64,000 nt of DNA from Phytoseiulus persimilis. Taxonomy: Eukaryota > Arthropoda > Arachnida > Mesostigmata > Phytoseiidae. Both the position numbers and the translations under genes were made by a program. Positions 63,994 to 64,000 of the stretch are shown piece after piece (the stretch's first letter is position 1; every line of letters starts with the position of its first letter). The stretch lies in NCBI GenBank assembly GCA_037576195.1, contig CM075104.1:8624775-8688774 (forward strand), read 5' to 3'. The notes below the pieces were generated by a model, which searched no databases, had not been told where the DNA came from, and saw only the letters and a program-made list of their open reading frames with translations.

Positions 63994-64000
63994 GTAGAGA

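Larger units (their letters stand above)
59873..64000 (-). mobile_element. Helentron-type Helitron, decayed, continuing beyond the window
   Basis: From right to left: Helitron replication-initiator region, a central region, the C-terminal half of a Pif1-like helicase, then an APE-type endonuclease. A C-terminal endonuclease fused to Rep-helicase defines Helentron/Helitron2 elements. Frameshifts are frequent, the first half of the helicase is deleted, and a LINE fragment sits in the endonuclease. Confidence 0.85.

Noticed and set aside
1..64000. tRNA or rRNA genes
   Set aside because: No cloverleaf with B-box or conserved rRNA segment was recognised by eye; tRNAscan-SE and Rfam would settle it.

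Overview
The window is eukaryotic and almost entirely made of nested transposable elements; I see no confident ordinary host gene. The long LINE carries an endonuclease-RT of a type I associate with tick and mite genomes, BEL/Pao, Copia, Mutator-like, hAT, Tc1/mariner and Helentron elements coexist, and the visible introns are short (about 80-100 bp). I read this as an arthropod, probably a chelicerate (tick or mite); the phylum is fairly safe, the order is a guess.

Layout: 1-432 is the end of a Ser/Thr-rich frame. A BEL/Pao pol (1086-4493, +) meets, tail to tail, a compact TATA-driven, spliced, polyadenylation-signal-bearing gene on the opposite strand (5500 to 4527). From 22037 down to about 6141 runs a degenerate Copia element on the minus strand (called H here), split by an 8.2 kb younger Copia element (A, 9667-17903, duplicated 5-bp target GATCT) and by a 2.1 kb element with 0.6 kb terminal inverted repeats (7019-9148, duplicated 9-bp target). 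A is itself hit in gag by a 1.07 kb palindromic Tc1/mariner-type element. 22038-26254 holds Mutator and BEL gag fragments. A third Copia element (B, +) has LTRs at 26255-26713 and 41303-41764, and contains a tandem RT duplication, a foldback repeat and a 4.2 kb Mutator-like transposon. A LINE on the minus strand (51138 to 42376) is split by a hAT-type element (45082-49119) that carries two opposed arrays of a 45-bp satellite and a captured BEL pol end. Two more arrays of that satellite flank a second, R1-like LINE (52935-58185). A decayed Helentron on the minus strand runs off the right edge.

Main result: all three Copia elements carry, overlapping the end of pol in another frame, a small signal-peptide/six-cysteine/one-membrane-segment protein. 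The copies share a strict spacing, C-x2-3-C-x6-C-x12-13-C-x6-C-x9-C-x2-P-x10-W. Copia A and B also carry, on the opposite strand and convergent with the sense genes, a second membrane protein: Ser-rich N-terminus, one membrane segment, and an ectodomain with C-x8-C-x7-C-x23-26-C. The BEL element has an antisense gene in the same position, but for a proline-rich protein without a membrane segment. So the window repeatedly shows LTR retrotransposons with an antisense accessory gene, and a Copia lineage encoding two membrane proteins from opposite strands. I do not recognise this arrangement from described animal Copia elements.

Most pol genes are broken by stops and frameshifts. Element A is the youngest (LTRs nearly identical, TSD perfect), and its two membrane-protein genes are both intact. 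Reading frames and target duplications resume cleanly when each insertion is removed, which gives a relative insertion order: H, then A and the 7019-9148 element, then the mariner-type element in A; B, then its Mutator-like element; LINE, then hAT.
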